DNA of 64,000 nucleotides, taken from VYFG01 sp965248685. Its GTDB lineage: Bacteria > Pseudomonadota > Gammaproteobacteria > Arenicellales > Poriferihabitantaceae. Made by a program: the position numbers and the translations under genes. Position 1 is the first letter of the stretch, and every line of letters starts with the position of its first letter. The notes beneath the pieces were generated by a model. The model ran no database searches and had not been told where the DNA came from. It saw only the letters and a program-made list of their open reading frames with translations. Location of the stretch: the NCBI GenBank assembly GCA_965248685.1, contig CBDFKC010000004.1, positions 310,001 through 374,000 on the forward strand, given 5' to 3'. This document shows positions 61,314 through 64,000 of this stretch, piece after piece.

Positions 61314-62225
61314 ATGGATCAAATCCTAGGTAACCTTTCGCTGCTAGTCGAATTTCCCATCGTCAATATTAAAATTGTATTGGATGGGATTATGATCGGC
61401 GCCCTGTTTGCATTGGCGGCATATGGTCTGGCCCTGGTATGGGGGGTGATGAATGTCAAGAATCTGGCCCAGGGGGATTTTGTAATAGCGGGGGGGTATG
61501 TGGCGTGGTATCTGACCAAACACGGGTTGCCACCATTACTCGGTGTTCCAGCGGCCTTTGTGTTTATGTGGGGGCTTGGCTGGATTATCTACAAACTGGT
61601 TATCTCTAGAGTAATTGAGAGAGATTTATTCACCTCGTTGCTCGCCACGTTTGGTCTCGCCATAATGATGGCGCAAATTATGAATTTGCTGTTCGGGTCT
61701 GATACCCAAAGCATTCAACTTGAATATGAGACTTTGCGGTTTTTTGATGGCTTGGTAGATCTGCCAATTGCCAAAATAATTGGGGTCGTGATGGCGGCGA
61801 CGCTGGCCGCTGCAGTAATCATTTTTATGAAATCCAGCCGCATGGGCCAGGCAATTCGCGCCACCGCGCAAGATGCCCGGGCTGCCCGGGTACTCGGAAT
61901 CGATACTGAAAAAGTATACGCGTTTACCTTTTCATTGAATGCGGCGATCTGTGGCGCGGCCGGCGCTATTATTGTTATGGTCTGGGTTATTCAGCCGTTT
62001 TATGGTATTTCCTATTCGATACGGGCGTTCGTGATTGTCACAGCAGCTGGTCTGGGAAATCTTCCAGGGGTCATCGCTGCTGGACTGGGTATTGGCGCGG
62101 CAGAACAATACGGATCTCATATTTTTGGCATCGGCTATCAGCAGGCTATCGCGGTGTTACTGCTGTTACTGGTATTGATATATCGTTTAATCCAGCAGCG
62201 CCGATTGCGCCAGAGTCTGCAATAG
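61314..62225 (+). CDS. livH: Branched-chain-type ABC transporter permease (LivH-like)
   Basis: 303 residues, about eight helices. LivH signatures: AYGLALVWGVMNVKNLAQGD (about 39-58), the EAA-like RATAQDARAARVLGIDTEKV (about 182-201) and GLGNLPGVIAAGLGIG. It lies 72 bases after the binding protein stop, past the terminator. The livM gene follows 10 bases later. Confidence 0.92.
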   Translation: MDQILGNLSLLVEFPIVNIKIVLDGIMIGALFALAAYGLALVWGVMNVKNLAQGDFVIAGGYVAWYLTKHGLPPLLGVPAAFVFMWGLGWIIYKLVISRVIERDLFTSLLATFGLAIMMAQIMNLLFGSDTQSIQLEYETLRFFDGLVDLPIAKIIGVVMAATLAAAVIIFMKSSRMGQAIRATAQDARAARVLGIDTEKVYAFTFSLNAAICGAAGAIIVMVWVIQPFYGISYSIRAFVIVTAAGLGNLPGVIAAGLGIGAAEQYGSHIFGIGYQQAIAVLLLLLVLIYRLIQQRRLRQSLQ

Positions 62226-62235
62226 GAGTCCCAAT

Positions 62236-63270
62236 ATGAAAAAAATTGTTTTTTACGGGTTCCTGATCCTGTTTATCATCGCAGCACCCTTTTTGTTTCC
62301 CGATTTTCGTACCCAGCTCGCCACCTTGTGGTTGATGATCGTAGTTGCGATGACCTGGGATATGACTGGTGGACAGATGGGCTATAACTCCCTTGGGAAT
62401 ATATTTTTCTATGGCACTGGAATGTATGTGGCGGCTCTTATTTCTATTGGAATGGTGCATGATATTGGGATTTACAATAATGCGGCGCGTTCGGAAATAT
62501 TGCTATTCTCAGAATCGGAATATTTTACTGGGGCAATTGTCGGGATTGTCGGTGCGGGTCTTTTTTGTGCGGTAACTGCGGTAATAATCGGCTACGTCAC
62601 GTTTGGTCTGCGTGGACCTTATTTTGCCATTGGTACCCTGGGGGTTGCCATCGCTGCCGGTGAACTGGTATCCAATTGGGAATGGGTTGGCGGTGGCCAG
62701 GGCATCTCATTACCGGTGTATCCGGGTGACCTGGATATCGGTAAATTATTTTTCTATTTTCTGTATGCCGCCTGTGGTGTTATCCTGTTTATTTTTCTGA
62801 AGTGGCTTTATGCCACTCGATTTGGCGCGGCGATCAATGCGATTCGCGACGACGAAGAAAAAGCCGAAGCGATGGGAATTCACACCCTGCGCTATAAACT
62901 TACAACCTGGGCGTTAGCGGCATTCTTCGTCGGAATGGTGGGTGGAATTTCTGCCTTTCAATTAATTCATTTTGAGCCGCTAGAAACCGCCTATCAAACC
63001 ATTAACCTGGGAATTTTCATGGTGGTATGCGTTCTGCTTGGTGGCAAAGGAACCCTTTGGGGACCAATCGTCGGCGCAATTTTGTTTCACGTCATCAAGG
63101 AAGTTACCTGGACCTATCTGCTCGGCTGGCAATGGGTGGCCCTGGGTGCGCTGATCGTCATTACGGTTGTTTACTTCCAGGATGGTCTGATGGGTTGGTT
63201 GATGCATAAAAAACCCGAATGGTTTGGAATTCGGGTAGACAAGAAGCAGGTAACGGGGGCCGTTCGATGA
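62236..63270 (+). CDS. livM: Branched-chain-type ABC transporter permease (LivM-like)
   Basis: 344 residues with about nine helices. LivM motifs: DMTGGQMGYNSLGNIFFYGT (about 47-66), AIRDDEEKAEAMGIHTLRYK (about 203-222) and GGKGTLWGPIVGA. It overlaps the following ATPase gene by four bases (ATGA). Confidence 0.92.
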   Translation: MKKIVFYGFLILFIIAAPFLFPDFRTQLATLWLMIVVAMTWDMTGGQMGYNSLGNIFFYGTGMYVAALISIGMVHDIGIYNNAARSEILLFSESEYFTGAIVGIVGAGLFCAVTAVIIGYVTFGLRGPYFAIGTLGVAIAAGELVSNWEWVGGGQGISLPVYPGDLDIGKLFFYFLYAACGVILFIFLKWLYATRFGAAINAIRDDEEKAEAMGIHTLRYKLTTWALAAFFVGMVGGISAFQLIHFEPLETAYQTINLGIFMVVCVLLGGKGTLWGPIVGAILFHVIKEVTWTYLLGWQWVALGALIVITVVYFQDGLMGWLMHKKPEWFGIRVDKKQVTGAVR

Positions 63271-64000
63271 GCGCGATAATCGACGTTCAGTCTGTTTCCA
63301 AATCCTATGGCGGGGTGTTGGCCAATTCGGATATATCTATACGTGTTGAAAAGGGTGGAATCACGGGACTTATCGGACCTAATGGATCAGGCAAAACCAC
63401 CTTGTTTAATTCAGTGGTTGGTTATCACCCGATTGACTCCGGGTCGATTCGATTTGAAGGCAAGGAGATTTCAAAACTGCCCGTTCAAAAAATTGCTCGA
63501 CTTGGTCTGCTTCGCACCTTTCAGCAAACCCGTATTTATGGCGCGATGAATGGGGTCGAGAATATGTTGATTTCACTGCCTCATCGAAAAATGCGGTTTC
63601 TCGACTCGTTCGGCCGTAACAGTAAGAAGGATTACGAACGCGCTGATATGCTGCTTGATTTTGTCGGTCTCTATGAGAAACGATTTTTACAATCTGGTTC
63701 GCTGTCATTTGGCCAGCAAAAGCTCCTCGAATTCGCCATGGCGCTCATGAATGAACCAACGGTTTTATTGCTCGACGAACCGACCGCGGGGATAAATCCA
63801 ACCTTGATTAACGGATTGATCGACCGGCTCAAACGCGCCAACACTGAATTTGGCATTACATTATTTATTATCGAGCACAATATGCGAGTCATTATGAACA
63901 TGGCCGACACTATATATTGCCTGGCCCATGGCAAGTTGCTGGCCCAAGGAACGCCGGCACAGATTCAGGGTGATAAAACAGTAGTTGATGCCTACCTGGG
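63267..64000 (+). CDS. livG: Branched-chain-type ABC transporter ATPase (LivG-like), 3' end cut by window edge
   Basis: Open from ATG 63267 to the window edge (244 codons). It starts SAIIDVQSVSKSYGGVLANS; Walker A GPNGSGKTT, a LivG-type helical insert, signature SFGQQKLLEFAMALM, Walker B VLLLDEPTAGINP and switch IIEHNMRV are present. LivG proteins are about 250 residues, so only the last few codons, and then probably a livF gene, lie beyond the edge. Confidence 0.93.
   Translation, partial: MSAIIDVQSVSKSYGGVLANSDISIRVEKGGITGLIGPNGSGKTTLFNSVVGYHPIDSGSIRFEGKEISKLPVQKIARLGLLRTFQQTRIYGAMNGVENMLISLPHRKMRFLDSFGRNSKKDYERADMLLDFVGLYEKRFLQSGSLSFGQQKLLEFAMALMNEPTVLLLDEPTAGINPTLINGLIDRLKRANTEFGITLFIIEHNMRVIMNMADTIYCLAHGKLLAQGTPAQIQGDKTVVDAYL

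Overview
The window looks like the chromosome of a heterotrophic, probably marine gammaproteobacterium of moderate G+C. This is inferred from a his operon with an enterobacterial-style attenuator and long-form HisG, from many osmolyte and amine uptake and demethylation genes, and from gammaproteobacterial-type neighbours such as RtcB plus slipin. I see no rRNA, tRNA, phage, insertion sequence or CRISPR array.

Layout. 1-3.4 kb: his operon on the minus strand (hisL leader peptide, attenuator, hisG, hisC, hisB, hisH; hisD absent; hisH runs off the left edge). 3.5-4.6 kb: a gamma-butyrobetaine-type dioxygenase. 4.9-10.6 kb: CHASE2 adenylate cyclase, a secreted FecR-like partner and a TPR-methyltransferase. 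10.6-16 kb: ornithine-cyclodeaminase-like reductase, an N-methylproline-demethylase-like flavoprotein, a crotonase and a polytopic membrane protein. 16-21 kb: a decayed kinase gene, a GIDE-like membrane protein, a GGGTGTCC repeat cluster, Lrp/LysE, a methyltransferase, RidA and a DMT exporter. 21-27.4 kb: glycine betaine ABC transporter (proX, proV, proW) followed by a betaine-homocysteine-methyltransferase-like enzyme and an amidohydrolase. 27.6-31.5 kb: methyltransferase, fatty acid hydroxylase, LysR remnant and an unusual TM2/zinc-ribbon/pilin-like fusion. 31.5-36.7 kb: polyamine-type ABC transporter with a DAO-family oxidase. 37-38.7 kb: rtcB with a broken slipin gene. 39-43.8 kb: first branched-chain-type ABC transporter.

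44-52.2 kb holds the most interesting region: a bacterial version of the fungal URC uracil-degradation pathway. It has uracil phosphoribosyltransferase, a yeast-type cytosine deaminase, a catalytically dead deaminase paralogue translationally coupled to it, a BtpA-phosphoribosyltransferase fusion, a URC1 (GTP cyclohydrolase II-like) protein and URC4 (DUF1688). Together they could turn cytosine into uracil, then UMP, and open the ring through URC1/URC4. The fusion protein and the pseudo-deaminase have no role I know of.

52-64 kb: small enzymes (LysE, PNPOx-like, two GNATs), an AraC regulator, Ogt, a polysaccharide-deacetylase-family enzyme, a FadJ-like bifunctional beta-oxidation enzyme and a second branched-chain-type ABC transporter that runs off the right edge.

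Two themes recur. All four ABC operons have a strong hairpin just after the binding-protein gene and before the next transporter gene. Several genes are decaying remnants (kinase, LysR, slipin, enolase-superfamily enzyme), pointing to ongoing gene loss in catabolic accessory regions.
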